Source: Achromobacter spanius
GTDB taxonomy: Bacteria > Pseudomonadota > Gammaproteobacteria > Burkholderiales > Burkholderiaceae_B
NCBI RefSeq assembly: GCF_003994415.1
Contig: NZ_CP034689.1
Location: forward strand, 434,001 to 498,000
Direction of reading: 5' to 3'
Length of the DNA: 64,000 nucleotides
The position numbers were made by a program, and so were the translations under genes. Below, piece after piece: positions 51,925 to 62,419 of the stretch. Position 1 is the stretch's first letter; each line of letters starts with the position of its first letter. The notes below the pieces were generated by a model. The model worked only from the letters and a program-made list of their open reading frames with translations. It was not told the origin of the DNA and did not search any database.

Positions 51925-52980
51925 TCAACCCACCCGCGCGCGCAACGCCGACAGGAAGTGGTCGACGTCTTGTTCCGTGGTGGCAAAGGACGTCACCAGA
52001 CGCACGACGCCCGGACCCCAGCGGTCGTGATAGAAGCGGAAACCGTCGGCCAGCAGGCCGTCGATGGCGGCGGCTGGCAATTGGCAGAACAGGATGTTGG
52101 CGTCGGCCTTGCCTTGCAGCGTCACGCCGGGCAGGCCTTGCATGCCTGCCGCCAGGCGGGCGGCCATGGCGTTGGCCTGGCGCGCGTTGTGCAGCCACAG
52201 GCCATCATCCAGATACGCTTCCATCTGTGCGGACAGCAGCCGCATCTTTGACAACAGATGGCCGCCGCGCTTGCGCCGGAACGCCAGGTCGCGCGCACGC
52301 TCAGGGTTGAACATCACGATGGCCTCGGCGCCCAGCACGCCGTTCTTGGTGGCGCCGAACGACAGGATCTCGACGCCCGCCTTCCACGTCATTTCCGCCG
52401 GCGTGCAGTCCAGGCTGACCAGCGCGTTGGCAAAGCGCGCGCCGTCCATGTGCAGGGGCAGGCCCGCATCGCGGCAGACGCTGCCGATGGCCTGGATCTC
52501 ATCCAGGGTGTAGACACTGCCGGTTTCCGTGGCCTGCGTGATGCTGACGCAGGACGGCTGCACGGAATGCACGTCGCCCACCTTGCGCCGCGCCTGCTCG
52601 GCCAGTTCGACCGGGTCGATCTTGGCGTCGGTGCCGCCCAGCAGCATCAGGCGGGCGCCATGGGTGTAGAACTCGGGTGCCCCGCATTCATCATTGGCGA
52701 TATGGCTTTGCGCATGGCACAGCACGGCGCCCCAGGGCGGCGTCAGCGCGGCCAGGCTGAGCGAATTGGCGGCCGTGCCGGTGGGCACCAGCAGCACGTC
52801 GACCTCGTGCTCGAACAGCTCGGCCAGCCGGCGCTGCACATTCAGGGTGCTGTCGTCGGCGCCATAGGGCTGGGCCTGGCCGGCGCTGGCGCGCAGCAGC
52901 GCCTGCATCACTTCGGGGCTGGCGCCCGCGATGTTGTCGCTGGAAAAGCCCATATTGGGGGCGGGGACGGATAAGGGCAT
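51925..52980 (-). CDS. Low-specificity threonine aldolase family (PLP enzyme)
   Basis: The protein, 351 residues from ATG 52980, is a beta-eliminating lyase of the threonine aldolase family, which splits threonine or allo-threonine to glycine and acetaldehyde. Key signs are FSSDNIAGASPEVM near the start, VPTGTAANSLSLAAL, the aspartate in LHMDGARFANAL that contacts PLP, and the Schiff-base lysine in FGATKNG. A GTG at 53019 would add 13 residues; neither start has a clear ribosome site. It is divergent from the amidotransferase at 53103. Confidence 0.9.
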   Translation of the reverse strand: MPLSVPAPNMGFSSDNIAGASPEVMQALLRASAGQAQPYGADDSTLNVQRRLAELFEHEVDVLLVPTGTAANSLSLAALTPPWGAVLCHAQSHIANDECGAPEFYTHGARLMLLGGTDAKIDPVELAEQARRKVGDVHSVQPSCVSITQATETGSVYTLDEIQAIGSVCRDAGLPLHMDGARFANALVSLDCTPAEMTWKAGVEILSFGATKNGVLGAEAIVMFNPERARDLAFRRKRGGHLLSKMRLLSAQMEAYLDDGLWLHNARQANAMAARLAAGMQGLPGVTLQGKADANILFCQLPAAAIDGLLADGFRFYHDRWGPGVVRLVTSFATTEQDVDHFLSALRARVG

Positions 52981-53102
52981 GTTCACGGTTGGCGTTGGCG
53001 GATTCGGGAAAGTGGCCACTATGCCGGGGCGCGCGCATGCGGGCTTGTAGAAAATTGCGGCTGGCTCCTACACTGGGCAGGTCCATCTTGAAGGAGCGCA
53101 TC

Positions 53103-53954
53103 ATGTGTCGTTGGCTGGCTTACACCGGAAGTCCCCTACAGATGGAAAGCGTGCTGTTCAAGGCCAAGCATTCGCTTATCGACCAGAGCCTGCATTCGCG
53201 CCTGGGCGTCACCACGACCAATGGCGATGGCTTTGGCCTGGGTTGGTACAGTCGGTTGTCCAATAGCCACATCGAGCCGCCGTTCCGCTACCGCAGCGTG
53301 CACCCCGCCTGGAACGATCGCAACTTGCGCGAAGCAGCGCGCGCCATCCACGCGCCGCTGTTCGTGGCGCACATCCGCGCGGCCACCGACACGCCCGCGC
53401 AAGAAACCAACTGCCACCCGTTTCGCCACGGCCAGTGGCTGTTTGTGCATAACGGGGTGATTCGCGACTACCCCTTGCTGCGTCGCGACCTGATGCTGAT
53501 GATTGCGCCGGCCTATTTCGGATCGATGGAAGGGTCCACCGATTCCGAGGTGATGTTCCTGCTGGCACTGACTTTTGGCCTGGAGGAAGATCCGATTCCC
53601 GCGCTGGCCCGCATGGTGGGCGCGGTGGAAGAAACGGGCCGCCGCCACGGCGTGACGCATCCCATCAACATGACGGTGTGCGCGCTGGACGGCGAAAGGC
53701 TGATTGCGGTGCGTTATTCCAGCGAGGCAGAGTCGCGCAGCCTGTTCCACAACACCTGCGTGCGCCATTTGCGCGAGCTGTATCCGCAGGATCCGCAGAT
53801 TGCCGCGCTGGACGAAGACGCCTTCCTGCTCTTGTCCGAACCCTTGAGCGAGATGCCCGGCGTCTGGAAGGAAGTGCCCGAAGCCACCGCCATCATCGCC
53901 GGGGGCGGCGACGTCCGGCATTACCCCTTCGCGCCGATCGCGCCAGGGCCGTAA
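53103..53954 (+). CDS. Class II glutamine amidotransferase (YafJ/EgtC-like)
   Basis: The 283-residue protein is an N-terminal-nucleophile amidotransferase. Cys2 follows the start Met (MCRWLAYTGSP). GDGFGLGWYS, FVAHIRAATDTP, NCHPF and FVHNGVI are the standard Gln-binding motifs of class II domains. It lacks a second synthase domain, so the acceptor of the ammonia is unknown; EgtC relatives hydrolyse gamma-glutamyl intermediates. AAGGAG lies 7 bases before the ATG. Confidence 0.88.
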   Translation: MCRWLAYTGSPLQMESVLFKAKHSLIDQSLHSRLGVTTTNGDGFGLGWYSRLSNSHIEPPFRYRSVHPAWNDRNLREAARAIHAPLFVAHIRAATDTPAQETNCHPFRHGQWLFVHNGVIRDYPLLRRDLMLMIAPAYFGSMEGSTDSEVMFLLALTFGLEEDPIPALARMVGAVEETGRRHGVTHPINMTVCALDGERLIAVRYSSEAESRSLFHNTCVRHLRELYPQDPQIAALDEDAFLLLSEPLSEMPGVWKEVPEATAIIAGGGDVRHYPFAPIAPGP

Positions 53955-54110
53955 CGGGTATTTTGAGCAAAATCCGGCCAAATATCGTCGAAAATGGCCG
54001 ATAAATAGGGGTCATCAAGCACGTATCGCCCATATAAGGGAGAATGCGTGTCGCAATGACTTTGCGACGTCCTGGGCCGCGAAAGCACCCCAACTCAATA
54101 AGGAAGTTGC

Positions 54111-54731
54111 ATGACAGATAGCAAAACCCCGCAGGTCTCAGACGCATTGGCGGTGTTTACGCACACGGGGAACGCCCCGCTTCGCTTTGAATTGCATGAC
54201 AAGGGCGTGGTCCACCAGCAAGGCGACACACGCAGCTACACCGCCTTCGCGGATGTACTGGATCTTTGCCTGTTCCCCGCTGAAGCGGGCGCAACGGCAG
54301 GCCCGATCCACCAATTTGCCTACCGTACCAGCACGACGCAAGACTGGACCGTGGTGTCCGGCGACGTCAGCAACTTCGCCCAGCTCCTGGATGCATTCCG
54401 TTCGCGCTACGTCGCGCAGCGCCTGCCCGTGCTGGAAGCGTTGATGGCCGACGGCAAGCGCGTGGCATTCCGGACGATCAAGTCCGGTGAGTTTCCCGGC
54501 TTTGACATGCAGGAACTGGCCCTGTCGGCCGAAGGCCTGCATATTGATGGCGCCACCTGGCCCTATGAATCGTTGCAGCGCATAGACCTGAACGACTGGA
54601 CCGAAACGATCACCCTGCAAGACGACAACGGCAAGACCGTGTTTTCATGCGTGGCAACGCGCATTCTCAGCTCGGATCTGCTGGTGAACCTGGTGTACGA
54701 CCAGTTGGGTCAAACGGCGGAATACGCCTGA
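54111..54731 (+). CDS. Uncharacterised protein
   Basis: A 206-residue soluble protein with no signal peptide or membrane segment. Its look is that of two similar beta-rich domains, each opening with a short strand-turn pattern (ALAVFTHTGNAPLRFELHDKG; FPGFDMQELALSAEGLHIDG) and ending in a helix, suggestive of tandem PH-like domains, but I do not recognise the family. The start is ATG 54111 with AAGGAAG upstream. Codon use matches its neighbours. A strong terminator follows. The 156 bp upstream are AT-rich and likely hold its promoter. Confidence 0.7.
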   Translation: MTDSKTPQVSDALAVFTHTGNAPLRFELHDKGVVHQQGDTRSYTAFADVLDLCLFPAEAGATAGPIHQFAYRTSTTQDWTVVSGDVSNFAQLLDAFRSRYVAQRLPVLEALMADGKRVAFRTIKSGEFPGFDMQELALSAEGLHIDGATWPYESLQRIDLNDWTETITLQDDNGKTVFSCVATRILSSDLLVNLVYDQLGQTAEYA

Positions 54732-54782
54732 CGGGAGTCGTCCCGCAAGCAGCGTAACGGGCTTGCTTGATACGTAATGATG

Positions 54783-54816
54783 AAGGGCCGCCCCAAGCGT
54801 TACGAGCGGCCCTTTT
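54783..54816. terminator. Terminator between the unknown gene and dapD (convergent)
   Basis: AAGGGCCGC (54783-54791) pairs perfectly with GCGGCCCTT (54806-54814) around a 14-nt loop, with four T (54813-54816) on the plus strand. It lies between two convergent genes; the plus-strand direction is better supported than the minus. Confidence 0.85.
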
Positions 54817-54847
54817 GCATGGGGTTTGGTGATTGTTGTTACGAGGA

Positions 54848-55825
54848 TCAATGCCCCGCGTGCAGCGCGGGATTCAGCGTACCCCAGGCCGCGGTGCGGA
54901 CCAGTGTTTCCACGACGCCCGTCTGTGAATTGCGGCGGAACAGCAACCCATGCTGGCCCGCCAGCGACGCGGCTTTCACCACCGCGCCTTCCGGCGTCAG
55001 CACCCGCGTTCCAGCGGTGATGTAGCAGCCGGCTTCCACCACGCAGTCGTCGCCCAGCGAGATGCCGATGCCTGAGTTCGCGCCCAGCAGGCAGCGCTTG
55101 CCGATGGATACCACCTGCTTGCCGCCGCCAGACATCGTGCCCATGATGGACGCGCCGCCGCCGATATCGCTGCCGTCGTCCACAATGACGCCCGCGCTGA
55201 TGCGGCCTTCGACCATCGAGGCGCCCAGCGTACCGGCGTTGAAGTTGCAGAAGCCTTCATGCAGCACGGTCGTGCCCGCCGACAAGTGCGCGCCCAGACG
55301 CACGCGTGCCGTATCGGCAATGCGCACGCCGCTGGGCACGACGTAGTCCGTCATGCGGGGAATCTTGTCCACGCCGCGAATTTCCAGCGTTTGCCCCGTG
55401 GCGCGCAATTGCCAGCGCAAGGCGTCCACCTGATCCACCGCGCACGGCCCCACGGACGTCCACGCCACGTTGGACAGCACGCCGAACAAGCCATCCAGGT
55501 TCGCATCATGCGGGCGGATCAGGCGATGGCTGAGCAGATGCAGCCGAAGATAGGCGTCATGCGCATCGGCGGGCGGCTCATCCAGCGACGCAATGGCGGT
55601 GCGCACGGCAACGATATCCACCTTGCGGCGCGTGTCGCGGATCAGGGCCGTGGCCACATGTTCGCCCAGCGCCGCGCGGGCTTCTTCAGGCGTAAGGCGG
55701 CGCGTGCCGGCAGCGGGCGTACCCTCGGCCAGCGACGGGCGTGGATACCAGGTGTCAAGCACCGAGCCATCGGCAGCAAGCGTGGCAAGGCCATAGGCAA
55801 TGGCGCTGGAAGAAGCGGCGGACAT
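54848..55825 (-). CDS. dapD: 2,3,4,5-tetrahydropyridine-2,6-dicarboxylate N-succinyltransferase, long form
   Basis: DapD succinylates tetrahydrodipicolinate in lysine and peptidoglycan precursor synthesis. The 325-residue protein is of the longer DapD type known from Mycobacterium and Pseudomonas. A helical N-terminal domain is followed by a left-handed beta-helix (VRLGAHLSAGTTVLHEGFCN; NAGTLGASMVEGRISAGVIV; GGGASIMGTMSGGGK). The 5' flank is only 42 bp long before the IS110 transposase stop, and no Shine-Dalgarno is visible (AAAATTATT before the ATG), so expression may be altered. No other dap gene is in the window. Confidence 0.92.
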   Translation of the reverse strand: MSAASSSAIAYGLATLAADGSVLDTWYPRPSLAEGTPAAGTRRLTPEEARAALGEHVATALIRDTRRKVDIVAVRTAIASLDEPPADAHDAYLRLHLLSHRLIRPHDANLDGLFGVLSNVAWTSVGPCAVDQVDALRWQLRATGQTLEIRGVDKIPRMTDYVVPSGVRIADTARVRLGAHLSAGTTVLHEGFCNFNAGTLGASMVEGRISAGVIVDDGSDIGGGASIMGTMSGGGKQVVSIGKRCLLGANSGIGISLGDDCVVEAGCYITAGTRVLTPEGAVVKAASLAGQHGLLFRRNSQTGVVETLVRTAAWGTLNPALHAGH

Positions 55826-55867
55826 AATAATTTTCGGTAAAAAAAATAGAAAAATTCGACGTAGATT

Positions 55868-56845
55868 CTATGGTTTGGCGCAAGCCTGGCTGGCCATAAA
55901 GAGGTTTACATCGAAGGGTTTGCGCGATTTCCATACGCCGAAGGCGATGCGTAGGAGTTTTCTGGCGATGATGTTTAATGCCTGCGTTGAGGCCCAGCCC
56001 TTGACTCGTAGCGCTGTGTAGAGGGGTTTGAAGGCAGCTGTTCGGCTTGCTGAGGATGCCGCGTTGTAGGCAAGGCTTCTCAGGGCCGCATCGCCTTGCT
56101 TGCTGAGTTTACGCAGGCCTTTGTAGGCGCCAGACTCCTTGGGCCTGGGGTCTAGCCCCGCGTAGGCCACCACGGCGTCCGAGGAGGCGAACGGGATGCG
56201 GGCGAAGGCGGTCACCAGTGCGGCCCCAGTCAGCTTTCCCACGCCGGTAATGCTGGTGATTAAGTTGAAGTCGTCGGCCAAGGCGGGTTCGGCAGCGATC
56301 TGATCGAGCATTTCGCGCTCAAGAGCGTCTGCCAACTGCGTCAAGGCATCCAACGCTCGCTGGACCTGAGCTTGCGAGCCCACGTGTTTGTGCCGATCGC
56401 TGGACAGGCGCAGCCTCGTGCGCGTCGTGACCGCCACCTTGCGTAAGCGTTGGATCTGACTCAGGCGCTCGATGTGCTCCGGGCAAGGTTCGTACCTATG
56501 CAACCGCTCGTGCTCGAGCGCCACGTAACGCGCAATCATGACAGCGTCGAGTCGGTCGGTCTTGCCCCGTTGAGCCTGCGACTTGGCGTAATGGTGCAGG
56601 GCCTTGGGGTTCAGCACGTAGACGCGCAGCCCACGCTCATATGCCAGGTCGGCCAACAGGCGCTCGTAGCCACCGGTGGACTCCATGGCAAGAACGCTTC
56701 CGCGCGGCAGCGTTTGCAACCATTTTTCCAAGCCAGTCGTTGAGTTTTTGACGGCCCGGGTCAACGGCTTGGCCGCCCCGTGCATCGCCACAACAACCTC
56801 GGATTTCCCCACATCCACACCAAAGAAAGATTGAGACGTTTGCAT
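55868..56845 (-). CDS. IS110-family transposase (DEDD recombinase)
   Basis: The 325-residue transposase has the N-terminal RuvC-like DEDD domain: Asp11 in FFGVDVGKSEV, Glu in LAMESTGGYE, and aspartates in GKTDRLDAVMIARY. The C-terminal Transposase_20 domain has ITGVGKLTGAALVTAF and VAYAGLDPRPKESGAYKG, with a Ser-rich SLAYNAASSASRTAAF region holding the likely catalytic serine. It appears intact. AGGGAG lies 8 bases before the ATG. IS110 enzymes insert by an RNA-guided, recombinase-like route and leave little or no target duplication. Confidence 0.93.
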   Translation of the reverse strand: MQTSQSFFGVDVGKSEVVVAMHGAAKPLTRAVKNSTTGLEKWLQTLPRGSVLAMESTGGYERLLADLAYERGLRVYVLNPKALHHYAKSQAQRGKTDRLDAVMIARYVALEHERLHRYEPCPEHIERLSQIQRLRKVAVTTRTRLRLSSDRHKHVGSQAQVQRALDALTQLADALEREMLDQIAAEPALADDFNLITSITGVGKLTGAALVTAFARIPFASSDAVVAYAGLDPRPKESGAYKGLRKLSKQGDAALRSLAYNAASSASRTAAFKPLYTALRVKGWASTQALNIIARKLLRIAFGVWKSRKPFDVNLFMASQACAKP

Positions 56846-57060
56846 CTCTAGACTCCCTGCGATAGCGTTGTGTCTGCTGGGGAAGCCGCGCCCGATTCGT
56901 TACCTTGCGATCAATCGGCGGTCATGGCCGCTAGATTCTTAATCGACGTATTTGGGCGGGGTGGGATATCTACCGACGTCAGTCCGCTAGTGACGGCTGA
57001 TGGATGGGTGCGTCCCGATCCCCAGCACCCCCGAAGCAAGATCGGTAAGTGCTATGAAAA
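56846..57060 (-). ncRNA. Predicted IS110 guide (bridge) RNA region in the 5' non-coding end
   Basis: About 215 bp upstream of the IS110 transposase hold no credible gene and fit the size and place of the bridge RNA region described for IS110-group elements. Short self-complementary stretches occur (for example GCTAGTGACGG-type and GGCGGTCATGGCCG segments), but I cannot fold the RNA or assign the target- and donor-binding loops by eye. The call rests on family knowledge and position. Confidence 0.45.
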
Positions 57061-57066
57061 CATACA

Positions 57067-57130
57067 AGGATGGGTGAAGCGCGAGATACCGTTCAAAAGA
57101 ACACCACCGTAGATCGCGCGCAACCCATCA
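57067..57130 (+). repeat. Palindromic intergenic repeat, copy 1
   Basis: A 64-bp unit begins AGGATGGGTGAAGCGCGA and ends CGCGCGCAACCCATCA, so its ends are imperfect inverted repeats (GATGGGT with ACCCATC). The centre holds GTTCAAAAGAACACC, itself a small palindrome (GTTC/GAAC). About 56 of 64 positions match copy 3. Confidence 0.85.
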
Positions 57131-57162
57131 ACCGCCCGTGGATCAACCCGTGACCACCGCAA

Positions 57163-57320
57163 GATGGGTTACGCGCGATGGGCCACCGGCGCCCTTGCCA
57201 GGGACCCCGCGCGCTTCACCCATCCTACGATCCGCGGTAACGCGAATCACCCGTTCAATAGAACACCACCGTGCAACGCGCACAAGCCAACAGCCGCCGG
57301 TGGATCAACCCGACCATCGT
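57163..57320. repeat. Palindromic intergenic repeat, middle copy with inverted and partial units
   Basis: GATGGGTTACGCGCGA (57163-57178) and CGCGCGCTTCACCCATC (57208-57224) form an inverted version of the unit with a different centre. A partial direct copy follows, with GTTCAATAGAACACCACCGT (57253-57272) and a shared GTGGATCAACCCG segment (57299-57312) that also occurs after copy 1 (57138-57150). Confidence 0.7.
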
Positions 57321-57384
57321 AGGATGGGTGAAGCGCGAACCGCAGTTCAAAAGAACACCGCCGTAAATCGCGCGCAACCCATCA
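57321..57384 (+). repeat. Palindromic intergenic repeat, copy 3
   Basis: A second direct 64-bp copy of the unit at 57067-57130, with differences mainly at bases 19-24 of the unit. It ends 3 bp before the stop codon of the M20 peptidase gene on the minus strand, so it also forms that gene's 3' end and could act as its terminator hairpin. Confidence 0.85.
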
Positions 57385-57387
57385 CCC

Positions 57388-58518
57388 CTACGCCAATTCC
57401 TTCAACAGCAATTCCCAGAACTTCAGCCGCTGTTCCAGCGTCGACACCAGCACATACTCATTCAGCGTATGCGCCCCATCCCCATCAGCGCCCAACCCGT
57501 CCAGCGTGGGAATCCCCATCGCCGACGTGAAGTTCGCGTCGCTGCCGCCGCCGGTCATCGGCGCGTCTTCCAGCAGGAAGCCCGCCCGATCCGCGTAGCC
57601 CTGCACCAGCGACAGCAAGGCCGCCGCCTCGTCCGTCTTCACCATCGGCGGGCGGTTCAGTTCAACGTTGATGTCCAGTTCCACATCCGGCCCCACCGCG
57701 CACAACTCACGCATGCGGCGCAGCACGTCTTCGGCAGCGCCCATGTCGGGCACGCGGAAGTCCACCACGCAGCGGCACAACGCCGGCACCGTATTCGTGA
57801 CCGTGCCGCCCGCAATCGTACCCACGCTGACCGTGATGCCGCGGTCATAGTCGGTCATGGCTTCCAATGCCAGCACCTGGTGCGCCATTTCGCGGATTGC
57901 ACTGCGACCCTTCTCGTGCTGCATGCCGGCGTGTGCCGGGCGGCCCTTCACGTTCAGGTTGAGCATGCCCGTGCCCTTGCGCGCCGTCACGCACTTGCCG
58001 CCGTTCGGGCGGGCCGGCTCGCACACCAGCGCGTACTTGGCGTTGGCGGCAAAGCGTTCAATATGCACGCGGGACGCATGGCTGCCCGTTTCTTCATCCG
58101 GCACCACCAGGAAGTCCACCGGCAGTTGCGTCGCGCCGGGCCGCGCCACGCCGGCCAGCGCGGTCAGCGCCAGGTAGATGCCCGCCTTCATGTCATAACT
58201 GCCCGGGCCGTAGAGGCGGTCGCCATCAATACGCACCGGGTTCTCCAGCAGCGTGCCCACCGGATGCACCGTGTCCATGTGCGCCAGGATCAGGATGCCG
58301 GGGCGCGTGTCGCCGGGGGCGCGGTTGGTGGCGTACAGCAGCGGACCCGTGGTGGGGCCCAGCGACGACAGCTCAACCGTCAGGCCCGCGGCGGCCGCGT
58401 AGTCGGCGATGATGCGCGCCATGGCGGCGATGCCTTCGGGAAAGTTGGACGGCGATTCGCATTGCAGCCAGCTTTGAATGCCGGCGACGATCTGTTCAGT
58501 GCTCTGGGTGTTGGACAT
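57388..58518 (-). CDS. M20 family metallopeptidase (glutamate carboxypeptidase/ArgE-like)
   Basis: The 376-residue protein (from ATG 58518) is a zinc peptidase of the M20 family. Metal ligands and catalytic residues are visible: His80 and Asp82 in AHMDTVHP, bridging Asp109 in SYDMKAG, and Glu142/143 in VPDEETGS. A dimerisation lid follows (KGRPAHAGMQHEKGRSAI). The gene is the last of the leftward peptide-uptake operon, so the protein may cleave an imported N-acyl amino acid or peptide. A TTG at 58539 would add 7 residues. Confidence 0.9.
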   Translation of the reverse strand: MSNTQSTEQIVAGIQSWLQCESPSNFPEGIAAMARIIADYAAAAGLTVELSSLGPTTGPLLYATNRAPGDTRPGILILAHMDTVHPVGTLLENPVRIDGDRLYGPGSYDMKAGIYLALTALAGVARPGATQLPVDFLVVPDEETGSHASRVHIERFAANAKYALVCEPARPNGGKCVTARKGTGMLNLNVKGRPAHAGMQHEKGRSAIREMAHQVLALEAMTDYDRGITVSVGTIAGGTVTNTVPALCRCVVDFRVPDMGAAEDVLRRMRELCAVGPDVELDINVELNRPPMVKTDEAAALLSLVQGYADRAGFLLEDAPMTGGGSDANFTSAMGIPTLDGLGADGDGAHTLNEYVLVSTLEQRLKFWELLLKELA

Positions 58519-58562
58519 GGCGGGTTCGGTGTTCAGCAATGAAAAAGAGTTGGCGATCAGAA

Positions 58563-59467
58563 TCAGGCGACCTGCTGGCCGGCCAGGCGGGCCAGTTCGG
58601 CGTCGTCGGGCATCTTGCCGTCAAACCACAGGCTGGCGCAAACGGCCGACATGGCGCGGCCATCGTGGCCGATGCCGGGCACCACTTGCAGCGTCCAGCC
58701 AAACGGCACGCCACGGCGCTCGGCCTCTTGCTTGCCGAACTCGTAGTAGTTCTTGGCGCGCGCAAAGCGGTGCGGGCCTTGGCGCATCGCGGCGGGTTCG
58801 GACGGCAGGTTAGGGTCGTCGGTGGCGATGTCCTGATCGCCCGCCAGAATCGTCATCGGGTAGGCCAGCAGCTTGACCAGATGCTCTTCGGTCAGGCCCA
58901 CGCCGTCCATGCCTTCGGGGAACGGGTAGTCGAACGTGGGCAGCGTGTACCAGCCGGGGTTGCCCGCCGTCACGGCCTTGAACGGCGCGTGCGACTGGCT
59001 GCTCATCAGGCGGTGCACGAACTGGCCGCCGGCCGAGTGGCCGAACAGGTAGACGTTCTGGCCGTCGGTGATTTCGCCGTCGATCATGTCCTTGATGACG
59101 TTGCCCACCAGCGCGTAGGTCCAGCCATCGATGTGGCGCGGGTTGCCACCAGCCGAGAACACGCGGCCGTTGTTGTAGCTTTCAACGCCGGGCCAGATTT
59201 CGTTGGAGAAGGTCAGCGCCACGATCAGCAGCTTGTGCTTGTCGGCCGCTTCGACCCAGAAGTCGCGATATTCATCGCCGTTGCGCAGCACGCCGTGCTG
59301 CACGATGACGACAGGGCGGTCGGGCGTGTAGCCGTAGGGGCGATATGTTTGCAGCTTGAACGGACGGTCGGAGTTGCGGTCCTCGTCGATGTACTGGATG
59401 GTGTTGCGGCCCGCATGGCCCATTTCGATGGCGATGCGGTCCACGTTGGACATGTCGGAGGGTTTCA

Positions 59468-59468
<1 letters not shown>
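58563..59468 (-). CDS. Alpha/beta hydrolase (PHB-depolymerase/esterase-like)
   Basis: The 301-residue protein has an alpha/beta hydrolase fold. The nucleophile serine is in LFGHSAGGQFVH, the oxyanion area is VVIVQHGVLRNGDEY, and a C-terminal His lies in VPGIGHDGRAM. There is no signal peptide. The ATG overlaps the stop of the upstream ABC ATPase by 1 base within an ATGA, so it is an operon member. It may hydrolyse an ester or amide form of the imported compound. Start ATG 59468 fits this coupling. Confidence 0.85.
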
Positions 59469-61458
<1,990 letters not shown>

Positions 61459-61495
61459 TTCAGTAGTCCATTGCGCCACAGGCGACGGGCGGGCG

Positions 61496-62413
61496 TCATC
61501 GCTTGGGATCCAGGCTTTCACGCAGGCGGTCGCCCACGATGTTGATGGAAAGAATCAGCACCAGCAGGGCGATACCCGGGAACAGGCTGATCCAGTAGTC
61601 GCCGGACAGCAGGTATTGGAAGCCGTTGGAAATCAACAGGCCCAGCGACGGCTCGGTGATCGGCACGCCGACGCCCAGGAACGACAGGGTGGCTTCCAGC
61701 GCGATCGCGGTGGCGATCTGGATGGTGGCGAACACCATGACGGGGCCCAGGCAGTTGGGCAGCAGGTGGAACACCATGATGCGCCAGGCCGGAAAGCCCA
61801 GGTTGGCGGCGGCTTCCACGTATTCCTTGCGGCGTTCCTGCAGCGCGCGGCTGCGCATGATGCGGGCATAGTGCCCCCACTGCACCAGCACCAGCGCCAG
61901 GATGACTTTGTCCACGCCGCGCCCCAGCACCACCAGCAGCACCAGCGCCACGAGAATGGTCGGAAAGCCCAGGATGAAGTCGACGATGCGCATCAGGATG
62001 GTGTCGACCAGGCCGCCCACGTAGGCGGCGATCAGGCCGATGGCGCCGCCGATGGCGGTGGCCAGCACCACGGCCGACAGGCCCACCATCAGGCTGATGC
62101 GCAAGCCATACAGGATGGCGCTGAGCATGTCGCGGCCCTGGTCGTCGGTGCCCAGCCAGGCGATGCTGCCGTCCATCAGCGCCTGGCGCGGCGCCAGGCG
62201 GCCGTCCAGCAGCGACAGATTGGCCAGGTCGTAGGGATTCTGCGGCGCGAAGTAGGGCGCGAAAACCACCAGGATGATCAGGACGGCTAGCGCGATCACG
62301 GAGCCGCGCACGGTGGGACGCGCACGGAGTTTCTTCAGGATGGAGGCACGCTGCGGGGTCTCGGCCAAAGGCTGGACGGTGCGGGTGCGGCCGGAATTGG
62401 GAATGTTAGCCAT
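61496..62413 (-). CDS. Oligopeptide/dipeptide ABC transporter permease (DppC type)
   Basis: The 305-residue permease has an OppC N-terminal domain with one helix (VIALAVLIILVVFAPYFAP) and five further membrane segments. The EAA loop that meets the ATPase is EYVEAAANLGFPAWRIMVFHLLPN-like (EAAANLG). WLGTDDQGRDMLSAILYG is the DppC hallmark. It follows the DppB-type gene by 6 bp. Confidence 0.93.
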   Translation of the reverse strand: MANIPNSGRTRTVQPLAETPQRASILKKLRARPTVRGSVIALAVLIILVVFAPYFAPQNPYDLANLSLLDGRLAPRQALMDGSIAWLGTDDQGRDMLSAILYGLRISLMVGLSAVVLATAIGGAIGLIAAYVGGLVDTILMRIVDFILGFPTILVALVLLVVLGRGVDKVILALVLVQWGHYARIMRSRALQERRKEYVEAAANLGFPAWRIMVFHLLPNCLGPVMVFATIQIATAIALEATLSFLGVGVPITEPSLGLLISNGFQYLLSGDYWISLFPGIALLVLILSINIVGDRLRESLDPKR

Positions 62414-62419
62414 GGCGGA

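Larger units (their letters stand above)
55850..57060 (-). mobile_element. IS110-family insertion sequence (ends approximate)
   Basis: The element consists of one transposase gene (55868-56845) with a very short 3' flank (at most 42 bp before dapD) and about 220 bp of unexplained 5' flank up to the palindromic repeat at 57067. This asymmetry matches the IS110 group, whose long 5' end encodes the guide RNA. No terminal inverted repeats are obvious, as expected for IS110. The exact ends cannot be set without an empty-site comparison. Confidence 0.7.

Noticed and set aside
56870..57112. 80-codon plus-strand frame between the IS110 gene and the repeats
   Set aside because: It runs through the IS non-coding end into a repeat unit; its end is simply the translated repeat. 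No family resemblance.
57067..57384. Possible CRISPR array
   Set aside because: Units are long, palindromic, partly inverted and irregularly spaced, with no cas genes nearby.
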